Assembly (NCBI RefSeq): GCF_963676285.1
Contig: NZ_OY781063.1
Location: 1,116,001-1,180,000 of the forward strand
Direction: 5' to 3'
Source of the DNA: an uncultured Sphaerochaeta sp.
GTDB taxonomy: Bacteria; Spirochaetota; Spirochaetia; Sphaerochaetales; Sphaerochaetaceae
DNA: 64,000 bases
Of this stretch, positions 1 to 8,285 are shown piece by piece (the first letter of the stretch is position 1; each line of letters opens with the position of its first letter). Below the pieces are notes generated by a model. The model did not search any database. It was not told the origin of the DNA and saw nothing but the letters and a program-made list of their open reading frames with translations. The position numbers and the translations under genes were made by a program.

Positions 1-131
1 ACGAGTCCCGCATGACCTACAGGCCCGACCACATTTACATGGGCGGCATGCTCCGCCAGACGGAGTTCAGCCTCAAGCACACCGACAAGGGCCGGGTGGG
101 CACCGTGGTCTCCCACAAAGGGGGCAGGTGA
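1..131 (+). CDS. cutC: CutC family protein, copy 1 (3' end only)
   Basis: Only the last ~43 codons lie in the window; the 5' part is beyond the left edge. The frame matches the C-terminus of the complete cutC at 10288-11028 almost perfectly (offset 10,897 bp), including the Arg-Met-Thr-Tyr-Arg-Pro-Asp stretch. CutC proteins are cytosolic TIM-barrel proteins named for copper homeostasis in E. coli, but that role is disputed; in sugar operons their substrate is unknown. The TGA stop overlaps the ATG of the following M81 gene (TGATG), as in copy 2, so the two are translationally coupled. Confidence 0.85.
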   Translation, partial: ESRMTYRPDHIYMGGMLRQTEFSLKHTDKGRVGTVVSHKGGR

Positions 132-1603
132 TGAAGGGACGAATCTTCGTGGGCGGACTGCACCATGAGTCAGACACCTTCAACCCCATCATCACCTCCC
201 GTGATGAGATCTGGGTGAGCCGCAAGGAGGAGCTTTTCACAAAGAAGGAAAGCTCAGCAAGTGGGATCATCAACACCCTCGTCGCTGCAGGCTATGAGGT
301 CATCCCCTCCCTGGTCGCACGGGCCGTTCCCAACGGGGTGTGGGACAGGACATACTACCAGGAGCTCAAGGAAGAACTGCTGTGTGACCTGAGGGATGCA
401 GGGGAGCTTGATGCCATCTGCCTCTCTTTGCACGGCAGCATGCGGGTTCAGGGCATCGGGGAGGCCGAGGGCGACCTGCTTGAGGCGGTAAGGCTGATCC
501 AGCCCTCCATCCCCATCCTCACCAGCCTGGACATGCATGCCACCCTCACCAGACGAATGAGGAAGGCAGCTGACGGGTTCGTGGGATACAAGTGTGCCCC
601 GCACACCGACACATACGAGACCGGCATCCACGCCGCCCTGATGGTCATCCGCACCCTTGAGTCAGGCAAGAGACCCACCATGGCCATGGTGAGGATACCG
701 ATGCTTATCGCCGGGGAGCAGAGCGAGACCAGCGTGGAGCCGATGAGAAGTCTCATCCAGGAGCTGAGGGAACGGGAGAAGGAAGAAGGCGTGCTTGCCT
801 GTTCCTACACCCTCGGCTTCCCCTGGGCGGATGAGAGGGAGAACGCGGTGCATGCGGTGGTGGTGACCCAGGACGACCAAAAGAGGGCCGACTCCCTTGC
901 CAGGGAACTGGCGGCCATATTCTGGGGCCGGAGGGCCGAGTTCGGGTTCTACAACGAGACCAGGATGCCGGGCGATGCCATAAGGGCGACCAAGGAGTCG
1001 ATTGCAGAGGGGGTGTACCCGGTGGTCATCAGCGACAGCGGGGACAACCCGACAGCAGGAGGGAGCGGGGATGTGACGAACTTCCTGCGCCTGGTCATGG
1101 ACGACCCCGTCCTCTCCAAGCTCAGTCCACCCCTGCTCTACCAGGGATTCTATGACCCACCTGTGGTGGCTCAGGCTTTCCGCGAGGGAGTTGGTTCATC
1201 CTTCCACTGCTCACTGGGAGCGAAGTTCGACAAAGAGAAGAGCAGCCCCATCGAGGCTGAGGCCAAGGTCATCTTTCTCAAGGAGAAATGGGAAGGGGCG
1301 AACAACGCCGACCTTGCCCTCCTGGAGATGGAAGGGGTGCATGTGGTGGTGGCAAGCAAGCATGTTGGATGCTACGACCCTGAGATGATGAGGATCCTCG
1401 GGGCTGAGCCGACAGGGTGCAAGGCAATCGTGGTGAAGCTGGGTTACCTGGAACCGGAGATACGCTCGATTGCAAAGCGGTCGATGATGGCACTCACCAC
1501 CGGCAGCACCGACGAGCTCTTCACTCGCCTGCCCTACAGGGAGCTCTCCAGGCCCATCTACCCGCTTGACGGGGAGTTCGATGCTGAGCTGGAATTGATC
1601 TGA
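131..1603 (+). CDS. M81 family (MlrC-like) metallopeptidase, copy 1
   Basis: A 490-residue protein starting at the ATG that overlaps the cutC stop. The N-terminal motif GGLHHESDTFNP and the later SLDMHATLT and CAPHTDTYETG segments are typical of the MlrC/DUF1485 fold, a zinc-dependent hydrolase family named after the microcystin-degrading MlrC. The family's usual substrates outside microcystin degraders are unknown. No signal peptide is seen, so it is probably cytosolic. It differs from copy 2 (11028-12500) at about 17 residues, clustered in the middle and C-terminal half. GC content is markedly higher than in the downstream genes. It is followed by an intrinsic terminator. Confidence 0.85.
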   Translation: MKGRIFVGGLHHESDTFNPIITSRDEIWVSRKEELFTKKESSASGIINTLVAAGYEVIPSLVARAVPNGVWDRTYYQELKEELLCDLRDAGELDAICLSLHGSMRVQGIGEAEGDLLEAVRLIQPSIPILTSLDMHATLTRRMRKAADGFVGYKCAPHTDTYETGIHAALMVIRTLESGKRPTMAMVRIPMLIAGEQSETSVEPMRSLIQELREREKEEGVLACSYTLGFPWADERENAVHAVVVTQDDQKRADSLARELAAIFWGRRAEFGFYNETRMPGDAIRATKESIAEGVYPVVISDSGDNPTAGGSGDVTNFLRLVMDDPVLSKLSPPLLYQGFYDPPVVAQAFREGVGSSFHCSLGAKFDKEKSSPIEAEAKVIFLKEKWEGANNADLALLEMEGVHVVVASKHVGCYDPEMMRILGAEPTGCKAIVVKLGYLEPEIRSIAKRSMMALTTGSTDELFTRLPYRELSRPIYPLDGEFDAELELI

Positions 1604-1627
1604 CAAGAATCAAGGATACTGGAGTAT

Positions 1628-1660
1628 GGGGAGAGACTGGCAGGGTTTCTCCCCTTTTTA
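1628..1660 (+). terminator. Intrinsic terminator of cutC-M81 copy 1
   Basis: A 7-bp stem GGGGAGA/TCTCCCC (1628-1634 and 1648-1654) is followed directly by TTTTTATT. The stem lies 25 bases after the M81 stop codon. It is a good Rho-independent terminator. Confidence 0.8.
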
Positions 1661-1870
1661 TTGTATCCAGTGCTTCTATAGAAAGCGAATTGATGTGGTG
1701 TACGTAGTATTACCAGGCGTCCAATATCGTAATCACGAATGCCTCCCTTTGTATGGAGATCTCTTCATGAAGAAAAAGCTTTCTATTCGTAATTTGTATG
1801 GGAATTCAATGATAATTACTAATATTATTCTACTTAAAAAGGTATTTGCTCTTAAAACCTTATCTTGTTG
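1661..1870. other. Non-coding gap, no recognisable gene
   Basis: AT-rich stretch between the terminator of the M81 gene and the promoter of the ATPase gene. A plus-strand reading frame (1626-1874) crosses it, but it has no ribosome-binding site, begins inside the terminator and resembles nothing I know. I see no gene here. Confidence 0.5.
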
Positions 1871-1899
1871 TTGACTATCCGGATTAATCATCTTATCAT
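1871..1899 (+). promoter_or_regulatory. Sigma70-type promoter of the RloA-like gene
   Basis: TTGACT (1871-1876), a 17-base spacer and TATCAT (1894-1899). The predicted start of transcription is ~22 bases before the start codon, with AAAGGAG between them. Confidence 0.55.
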
Positions 1900-1927
1900 A
1901 AACATACCCAAAAAGGAGAAAACACCT

Positions 1928-3280
1928 ATGTTAATCAACTTTACCGTTTCCAATTTTAGGAGTTTCAAAGAGGAAGCATTGCTTAATCTTGCTCCTGCTA
2001 AACGAATCAAGGAAAAGAGCGAACATGTGTTGCACTCCCCCATGAATAAGAAAGTAGATGTACTTCCCGTATCAGTTATCTATGGAAAAAATGGAAGTGG
2101 CAAAACTACTTTCATCGATGCTCTTTTCTTCATGAAATTGCGCGTATCACAAGACATATATCCTTCTGTCACTCCATTCAGGTTAGCTGACACGATACAG
2201 GAAAATGAACCCACGAGATTTTCAATTCTATTCAAGTATCATGACATTGTGTACGACTATGGGTTTTCGCTCTACAAGAAGATGGTGCAGGAAGAATGGC
2301 TTTCAGCATATTTCTCGTCAAAACCAAGTCTCCTATTTGAACGATATAATGAGAACGGAAAGCCTGTGGCTACATTTGGACAAGCACTTATCTCTGCAAC
2401 ACCCAAAGGTAAAAACTACCTTGGCTTTATTATGGAAGGAATAAATCAAGAAGAGCTATTTCTTCGTGAAGCAGTCAATAGAAATGTCAAAATCCTTGCT
2501 CCTATTATTGAATGGTTTTCAGACCATTGTTTCATCATCATGCCTGAAAGCAAATTACAAGCACTTGAGTTGCTGTTGCATGATCAGTCTGAAACCCTAC
2601 AGAAGATAAATGAGCGGATCAAGGAGATGGACCTCGATATTGATGAACTGGACTCAGTACGCAAACCTTTTGATATTGAAAAGTTCTGTTCCCGTTTTGA
2701 AGATGCTGAAGCAGCACAATATCATTCAATGTTCGAGGAGATGCAAGAAAACGAAGCTGTTCCTCTGAATGATGAATATGCGAACCCGCATGGTGTTGTA
2801 CTGAAGACCGCAGAGGGTTTTGAAATGGTCAAGCTGGAAGCAGGATATACAAGGCAGGACGGGAAGCATATTCAATTTGATATGTCATTGGCTTCCAGTG
2901 GCATGAACAGGATGCTCCATTTGCTTCCTGCATTGGATCTCATCCATGGGGAAGACACTGTCTTTGTGATTGATGAATTGGAGCGAAGTCTCCATACCTT
3001 GCTCGCTCAATACTTTATCAAGAATTTCATAACAGAAACAACAAACTCCCAAATGGGCAACCAACTGATCTTCAGTACCCATGACACCAATCTGCTGGAT
3101 GCAGATATATTCCGCAGCGATGAAATATGGTTGATCGAAAAAGACCCTGGTCACGGAAGCCATCTCTGCAACCTTGTGGAATTCAAGCTTACCACAGGAT
3201 TGAACTATGAAAAGGGATACTTGAGCGGCCGATTTGGAGCAATCCCTGTTTTTCATGGAAACCAATTGAGGATTCATTGA
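1928..3280 (+). CDS. AAA15/RloA-like ATPase
   Basis: A 450-residue ABC/SMC-type ATPase of the AAA15 group. It has Walker A GKNGSGKT (~53-60), an ABC-like signature LASSGMNRML (~320), Walker B VFVIDELE (~345) and an H-loop STHDTN (~381). The start ATG at 1928 follows AAAAGGAGAAAACACCT; reading upstream of it would cross the promoter. Such ATPases usually work with a nuclease-like partner (RloB/TOPRIM) in phage defence or restriction-linked loci. Here the partner frame begins 1 base after the stop but is truncated (3282-3398). Base composition is AT-rich, unlike the flanking M81 modules. The family is clear; the defence role is inference. Confidence 0.8.
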   Translation: MLINFTVSNFRSFKEEALLNLAPAKRIKEKSEHVLHSPMNKKVDVLPVSVIYGKNGSGKTTFIDALFFMKLRVSQDIYPSVTPFRLADTIQENEPTRFSILFKYHDIVYDYGFSLYKKMVQEEWLSAYFSSKPSLLFERYNENGKPVATFGQALISATPKGKNYLGFIMEGINQEELFLREAVNRNVKILAPIIEWFSDHCFIIMPESKLQALELLLHDQSETLQKINERIKEMDLDIDELDSVRKPFDIEKFCSRFEDAEAAQYHSMFEEMQENEAVPLNDEYANPHGVVLKTAEGFEMVKLEAGYTRQDGKHIQFDMSLASSGMNRMLHLLPALDLIHGEDTVFVIDELERSLHTLLAQYFIKNFITETTNSQMGNQLIFSTHDTNLLDADIFRSDEIWLIEKDPGHGSHLCNLVEFKLTTGLNYEKGYLSGRFGAIPVFHGNQLRIH

Positions 3281-3281
3281 T

Positions 3282-3398
3282 ATGGCAAGCCATGTAAAAA
3301 GAATAAAACCACAATTCCAGAGAGATATTAAGCCCTATCGGGATGCTTTTTTGGTTCTGGTTGCTACTGAAGGAAATTCAAGAGCTCAAGACGAATGA
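3282..3398 (+). pseudogene. Truncated RloB-like partner gene
   Basis: A 38-codon frame starts 1 base after the ATPase stop. It reads a basic N-terminus followed by FLVLVATEG, which resembles the first strand and catalytic-Glu region (…VTEGxxTE) of RloB/TOPRIM-like proteins. It then hits a stop, and no continuation is visible in any frame through 3541. The likely explanation is deletion of the 3' part of the gene. Similarity is short, so the call rests on position (RloA-RloB order) as much as on sequence. Confidence 0.5.
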
Positions 3399-3541
3399 AG
3401 ACAATACTGCATGCGGGTAAGCTTACAGGTAGAATCTCACAATCTACACAAGTGGTAGAATTAACTGTACTCCCCTTTCTACTACCGAATTCATCTCCGA
3501 AACCCTTCTCTCCCTTTCCTAATAATTTCCATGTTTTTTAA

Positions 3542-3570
3542 TTGACAACTGAATAAAGGTATTTTACCAT
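3542..3570 (+). promoter_or_regulatory. Promoter of the lacI-type gene
   Basis: TTGACA (3542-3547), a 17-base spacer and TACCAT (3565-3570). The LacI-type operator at 3575-3594 covers the predicted transcription start, as expected for autorepression. Confidence 0.5.
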
Positions 3571-3574
3571 ACTG

Positions 3575-3594
3575 ATAAGTGGAAACGTTTCAAC
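3575..3594 (+). promoter_or_regulatory. LacI-family operator 1
   Basis: ATAAGTGGAAACGTTTCAAC, with the near-palindromic core TGGAAACGTTTCAA centred on CG as in LacI/GalR operators. An identical 20-base copy lies at 4623-4642. Confidence 0.75.
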
Positions 3595-3613
3595 TGAATA
3601 GGAGAATACAATT

Positions 3614-4606
3614 TTGCCAACTATCAAGGATGTAGCAAGAGATGCTGGCCTCGGTGTAGGAACTGTATCTCGCTACTTAAATGACAAGCCTGTGACAACA
3701 GAGAACCGACTAAGAATTGCCCAGTCAATAAAGAAACTCGGGTATGAGCGGAATGAATTGGCACGCGGGCTTAAGACCAATAGATCTTTCGTTATTGGTG
3801 TAGTCATCCCTGATTTGACAGATATCTTTGCCACTATGTTGGTTCAAACCATTGAGCAAGTCGCATATGACCACGGGTTCAACACCATTACGTGTGATTC
3901 ACGGGGAGACGATAATCTTGAGAGGGAGAAGATCAAATTATTGGTTCGTCGCGATGTAGATGGTCTGATAGTATTCCCCTCGAATGGTAAAGCAACTGCA
4001 GAAACCTACGGAAAACTTGATGTCCCCTTGGTACTGATAAACAGCAACATCTCAGACTCAAAGTTCGACACTATCAGAAGTGATGATTTTGAGGCAGGGA
4101 AACAAGCTGGCAAGTATTTCTATGGGCTCGGACACCGCAGCGTTGCGGTCATTACACAGATGCGGCACCGACCTGGATATCTTCGTGCACAAGGGTTTTT
4201 CTCAGAATTCGGATCATCCATCGACAGCTCCTTACTCTATGATGGGGAGTTTTCAATCAAGGATGGGTACGATGCCATGAGAAAGATCATGGAGAATAGA
4301 ACGGGAGAAATAACCGGAGTTTTCACTACAAACTATTACACAACCATTGGTGTACTTCGATACTGCCGTGACAATCGAATAGAATTCCCCAGGGATATCT
4401 CTTTTATTGGCTTTGACAATATCGGGGCCATCCCTATCCTCGGGCCTCCCATTACCATCATTGAACAACCAATCGTTGAAATTGGCAAACAAGCGGTCAA
4501 TCTACTGATGCAGCAGATTGAACATCCAAATATCGAAGATAGAACACCGATAGAAATGTTACTGAAGACCCGATTGATCAAAGGCGATTCTGTAGCAGTA
4601 CTGTAA
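3614..4606 (+). CDS. LacI-family transcriptional regulator
   Basis: A 330-residue repressor. The N-terminal helix-turn-helix (IKDVARDAGLGVGTVSRYLN, residues ~3-22) and hinge are followed by a periplasmic-binding-protein-like effector domain (~60-330). The start is TTG at 3614, 9 bases after AGGAG; no in-frame ATG lies nearby. It sits directly upstream of the sugar transporter genes. Identical operators precede both this gene and the first permease, so it most likely represses itself and the operon and responds to the imported sugar. The effector is not identifiable from sequence. Confidence 0.92.
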   Translation: MPTIKDVARDAGLGVGTVSRYLNDKPVTTENRLRIAQSIKKLGYERNELARGLKTNRSFVIGVVIPDLTDIFATMLVQTIEQVAYDHGFNTITCDSRGDDNLEREKIKLLVRRDVDGLIVFPSNGKATAETYGKLDVPLVLINSNISDSKFDTIRSDDFEAGKQAGKYFYGLGHRSVAVITQMRHRPGYLRAQGFFSEFGSSIDSSLLYDGEFSIKDGYDAMRKIMENRTGEITGVFTTNYYTTIGVLRYCRDNRIEFPRDISFIGFDNIGAIPILGPPITIIEQPIVEIGKQAVNLLMQQIEHPNIEDRTPIEMLLKTRLIKGDSVAVL

Positions 4607-4622
4607 GTGAGAATTTTTGGCA

Positions 4623-4642
4623 ATAAGTGGAAACGTTTCAAC
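4623..4642 (+). promoter_or_regulatory. LacI-family operator 2
   Basis: Exact copy of the 20-base site at 3575-3594, in the 52-base gap between the lacI-type gene and the first permease gene. It could act as a roadblock or control an internal promoter. Confidence 0.75.
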
Positions 4643-4658
4643 ATAAGGATATGAGCAT

Positions 4659-5576
4659 ATGAATGATTTGTACAAGAAGAAATCCCGGCTGATGATACAA
4701 CACTGGCAACTATACCTGTTGTTGCTATTCCCGTTGGTAAATCTCATCATATTCAAATATCTCCCGATTCTTGGGTTGCAGATGGCTTTCAAGGATTTTC
4801 GGGTGAGCAAGGGTATGTGGGGAAGTCCCTGGGTAGGCATGAAACACTTCATAGCGTTTTTCACGTCACCCAACTTTTGGTCGATTATCGGTAATACCAT
4901 CGTATTGAGCGTTTATACCATCTTGGCATCCTTCCCATTGGCAATTTTATTGGCAATAGGGATGAATGAACTTGCCAATGTACGGGCCAGAAAGACTGTG
5001 CAGTTCTTTACCTATGCTCCTTACTTCATCTCCACTGTGGTACTCGTATCCATGATGATGCAGATGTTTGACCCCAGGATAGGAATACTGACGAAGGTAT
5101 TGCAGGTCTTTGGATATCGTGGAGATAATTTGTTTGGTTCGACCTCTGCATTCCGACATCTGTATGTTTGGTCGGGAATATGGCAGCAGACTGGTTACAA
5201 TGCAATTATCTATCTTGCAGCTTTAACCAGTATCAACCCGGAGCTCTATGATGCAGCACGAGTTGATGGATGCTCAAAATGGCAAAGAATATGGCATATC
5301 GATCTTCCAGGCATACGCCCTACCATAATAATTCTGCTCATCCTGAATATGGGCTACATCATGAGTGTCGGATTCGAAAAAGTGTATCTGATGCAAAATC
5401 CGATGAATCTGGAAACGAGTGAAATCATTTCAACCTATGTCTACCGGATCGGTTTGATCAACAGCGACTTCAGCTTTTCTACAGCAGTCGGCTTTTTCAA
5501 TTCAATTATCAACCTTGTGCTCATGCTAACCGTAAACAGAGTTGCACAAAAATTAGGAGATACCAGTCTATGGTAA
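4659..5576 (+). CDS. ABC transporter permease, LplB type
   Basis: A 305-residue inner-membrane permease for a carbohydrate ABC importer. It has about six hydrophobic segments, and the cytoplasmic EAA-type loop reads ELYDAARVDGCSKWQRIWHIDLPG (residues ~190-213), which contacts the ATPase. The LplB/polysaccharide-permease subfamily typically handles oligosaccharides. The ATG at 4659 follows AAGGAT. The 3' end overlaps the next permease by 7 bases. No ATPase gene is present in the operon, so a shared MsmK-type ATPase elsewhere probably energises it. Confidence 0.9.
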   Translation: MNDLYKKKSRLMIQHWQLYLLLLFPLVNLIIFKYLPILGLQMAFKDFRVSKGMWGSPWVGMKHFIAFFTSPNFWSIIGNTIVLSVYTILASFPLAILLAIGMNELANVRARKTVQFFTYAPYFISTVVLVSMMMQMFDPRIGILTKVLQVFGYRGDNLFGSTSAFRHLYVWSGIWQQTGYNAIIYLAALTSINPELYDAARVDGCSKWQRIWHIDLPGIRPTIIILLILNMGYIMSVGFEKVYLMQNPMNLETSEIISTYVYRIGLINSDFSFSTAVGFFNSIINLVLMLTVNRVAQKLGDTSLW

Positions 5577-6457
5577 GGAAACATTCATTCTCGGATCTAT
5601 CATTCGATGTTGTGAACAAACTATTCTTGTTTTTTTGCACAATAGCAGTGGTGTATCCCATCATCTATATAGTAAGCAGCTCTTTTAGCAGCGCGAATTC
5701 TATCATCTCGGGAAGGGTGTGGCTGTTTCCTGTGGAACCTAATCTGAAAGCCTATGAGGCGGTGTTCAAGAACAAACAGGTTATTGGCGGATATATGAAC
5801 TCCATAATCTATACAGCAGGAGGAACAGTCATTAGTGTGGTTCTTACCATCGCGGCAGCCTACCCGCTCTCCAGAAAGTTCCTACCAGGAAGAAAATTCT
5901 TTACTGGAATGTTCATCTTCACCATGCTTTTTACCGGTGGATTGATCCCTACGTATTTTGTGGTACGAAGTGTCGGCTTGATTGACACCCGTTGGGCTAT
6001 CATGCTTCCAAATGCTTTAAGTGTCTGGAACTTAATGGTTACCCTTACCTATTTCAAGAACTCACTTTCTGAAGAATTATTCGAGGCAGCAGTCATCGAA
6101 GGTGCAAGCGATATGCGTATGCTTCGTTCAATCGTGCTCCCGCTCTCGCAGGCCATCATCGCAGTAATTGCACTCTACTATGCCATCGGTTTGTGGAACT
6201 CGTACTTTGATGCATTGATCTATTTGAAATCCAGTAACAAGTTTCCCTTACAAATCATTTTAAGAAACATTCTCATTATCAATCAGGCAGATGTATCCAT
6301 GGGTGCAGACATGGTTGCAATGGCGCGTCGCCAAGGAATGGCTGATGTCATGAAATATGCACTGATTGTTGTCTCTTCTGCACCGCTATTAATGATCTAT
6401 CCCTTTGTACAAAAATACTTTGTAAAAGGGGTAATGCTCGGTTCAATCAAGGGATGA
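5570..6457 (+). CDS. ABC transporter permease, YtcP/CUT1 type
   Basis: The 295-residue second permease subunit. It carries several transmembrane segments and an EAA loop (LFEAAVIEGASDMRMLRSIV, ~residues 165-184). It overlaps the upstream permease by 7 bases (the ATG lies before the TAA of its neighbour), indicating translational coupling. It forms a heterodimer with the product of 4659-5576 and works with the solute-binding protein encoded immediately downstream. Confidence 0.9.
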   Translation: MVRKHSFSDLSFDVVNKLFLFFCTIAVVYPIIYIVSSSFSSANSIISGRVWLFPVEPNLKAYEAVFKNKQVIGGYMNSIIYTAGGTVISVVLTIAAAYPLSRKFLPGRKFFTGMFIFTMLFTGGLIPTYFVVRSVGLIDTRWAIMLPNALSVWNLMVTLTYFKNSLSEELFEAAVIEGASDMRMLRSIVLPLSQAIIAVIALYYAIGLWNSYFDALIYLKSSNKFPLQIILRNILIINQADVSMGADMVAMARRQGMADVMKYALIVVSSAPLLMIYPFVQKYFVKGVMLGSIKG

Positions 6458-6493
6458 GAAAAATCATCCTAACGATATCCTAGGAGGAGTATC

Positions 6494-8206
6494 ATGAAAA
6501 AAGGAACAAAACATGTCGCTTTGGTCATGCTTCTGGTGCTGTTGGTCAGCTTCAGCTTGGCAGCACAAGGCAAAGGTGACGCAGCATCGGATGCCGAAGT
6601 TGTATCAGTAACCCCGGTAGGAACCTATCCGGTCGTCGAAAAACCAGTGACCTTGTCATTTCTGACATTACAGCCAGTCTATATCGAGAACTTTGAAACG
6701 AATAGATTTGCAAACTATTGGACAGAGAAAACAGGGGTCTCCATTGACTGGGAAACCATCCCCCGTGATGCAGTCAAGGAGAAACTCAATATCATCCTTG
6801 CTTCAGGGGATTATCCCGATGTGTTCTTTGGCTTGGGCAACCAAGAGCAAGGAATAGGCGTATCGCAGGAAATGACCTATGGAGTGCAGGAGCAGATGTT
6901 CCTCCCACTCAATGATCTCATCGACCAGTATATGCCTAACCTTTCCAAGTTGTTGGATGAGAGACCAGGAAGCAGACAATTCCTGACCGCTCCTGATGGC
7001 AATATCTACAGTCTGCCAGACTTCAATGAATGCTACCACTGCAGCATGTCTCAGAAAATGTTCATCTACGAACCCTGGCTCGAAGAACTTGGATTGGATA
7101 TGCCTACCACCACCGATGAACTGTATGAAGTTTTGGTTGCATTCCGTGATCGTGACCCTAATGGGAATGGCAAAAAAGATGAGATTCCCATGGCTGGTGC
7201 AGTTTCCGGATGGAACAACAATCCTGAGACGTTCCTGATTAATGCATTTACCTACACCAATCTAGTGGCATCGCTGGATGCCAATGTGAACACCGCAATT
7301 GGGTTCTATCGTGAAGGCGATACAATCAAAACCATGGTGAACACACCTGCTTACAAAAATGCACTGCACTATTTGGCAAAACTGTATTCAGAGGGATTGA
7401 TCTATCCTGCAACGTACTCACAGGATTCCGATCAATTGACCCAGTTGGTAGAAGGTCCTGAAGATCCAATAGTAGGAGTAGTAGCTGGTGGATATGGCGG
7501 TATGTTCTCAATTGTTGGTGGTGATCGTTATCGTAACTACCGTGCAATGGCTCCATTGCAGGGACCAGAAGGAGCACAATTCGTACGCTACTTCTTGCAG
7601 GCTCCTGTCATTGGTAATGTTGCAATTTCCAAAGATAGTAAAAACCCCGCAGCTGTTGCACGTATGATTGACTTCCTCTACTCCGATGAAGGCACCCTGA
7701 TGTCTAACTATGGTTTTGAGGGAGAAGGTTGGAGATATGCAAAAGATGGGGAAGTCGGTCTCGATGGAAAACAGGCAATCTATAAACTGCTGAAACCCTG
7801 GAATGATATGGATCCCCAGAACGATTGCTTTGTAATGTTGGGAGTCCGGGCCAATACGTCCAGAATGAGAAATGGGGAATCAGTTGATCCTAATACTGAT
7901 CTCCACAGTGCTGAAGGTCTTGAAGCCTTGTTGTTCCAGATCACACAGCAACTGTATGAACCGTATGCAAGACCAGAACTGGAAATCCCAACGCTGCGTT
8001 TCCTTGAGGACGAGGAACAGGCTTTTGCTTCCAAGCGTGTAGCTTATGCCAACTATGTTCGCCAGTCCTTGGTGAAGTTCATCACCGGAAACTGGGATGT
8101 GGATGCAGACTGGAACCAATATGTGGAAGGTCTCGCGAAACTTGATCTTGAGGGAATCCTTGCATTGAACCAGAAAGCTTACGACAGACAGAACGGATCA
8201 AATTAA
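6494..8206 (+). CDS. Extracellular solute-binding protein (LipO-like)
   Basis: A 570-residue sugar-binding protein of the large family partnered with LplB/YtcP permeases. A signal peptide is present (residues ~1-24, hydrophobic core LVMLLVLLVSFSLA, cleavage likely before QGKG). There is no lipobox cysteine, so it is probably a soluble periplasmic protein. Aromatic residues are abundant, as in oligosaccharide binders. A strong AGGAGGAG precedes the ATG. A perfect 15-bp hairpin after the stop may raise its mRNA level relative to downstream genes. Confidence 0.9.
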   Translation: MKKGTKHVALVMLLVLLVSFSLAAQGKGDAASDAEVVSVTPVGTYPVVEKPVTLSFLTLQPVYIENFETNRFANYWTEKTGVSIDWETIPRDAVKEKLNIILASGDYPDVFFGLGNQEQGIGVSQEMTYGVQEQMFLPLNDLIDQYMPNLSKLLDERPGSRQFLTAPDGNIYSLPDFNECYHCSMSQKMFIYEPWLEELGLDMPTTTDELYEVLVAFRDRDPNGNGKKDEIPMAGAVSGWNNNPETFLINAFTYTNLVASLDANVNTAIGFYREGDTIKTMVNTPAYKNALHYLAKLYSEGLIYPATYSQDSDQLTQLVEGPEDPIVGVVAGGYGGMFSIVGGDRYRNYRAMAPLQGPEGAQFVRYFLQAPVIGNVAISKDSKNPAAVARMIDFLYSDEGTLMSNYGFEGEGWRYAKDGEVGLDGKQAIYKLLKPWNDMDPQNDCFVMLGVRANTSRMRNGESVDPNTDLHSAEGLEALLFQITQQLYEPYARPELEIPTLRFLEDEEQAFASKRVAYANYVRQSLVKFITGNWDVDADWNQYVEGLAKLDLEGILALNQKAYDRQNGSN

Positions 8207-8235
8207 GCTAATAACATTCTCGTAAATCATCATTC

Positions 8236-8268
8236 GTTGAATGAGGGGGGCCTCCCCCCTCATTCAAC
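8236..8268 (+). other. Perfect 15-bp stem-loop between operon genes
   Basis: GTTGAATGAGGGGGG (8236-8250) pairs fully with 8254-8268 around a 3-base loop. No T-tract follows on the plus strand. The position just after the solute-binding protein gene fits an mRNA-stabilising or partial-termination hairpin, as known after malE-type genes. Confidence 0.7.
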
Positions 8269-8285
8269 AGAGGACGTAACTAACC

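Larger units (their letters stand above)
1..1637 (+). repeat. Direct repeat, copy 1 (cutC 3' end + M81 gene)
   Basis: The whole stretch aligns gap-free with 10898-12534. Similarity stops in the terminator loop just after the M81 gene; the left limit is outside the window. Long blocks (for example ~430-880) are nearly identical at DNA level, including third codon positions, while other short blocks differ. That patchiness suggests gene conversion between the copies. Confidence 0.9.

Noticed and set aside
1626..1874. 82-codon plus-strand frame after M81 copy 1
   Set aside because: Begins inside the terminator, has no ribosome-binding site and no recognisable similarity; treated as non-coding.
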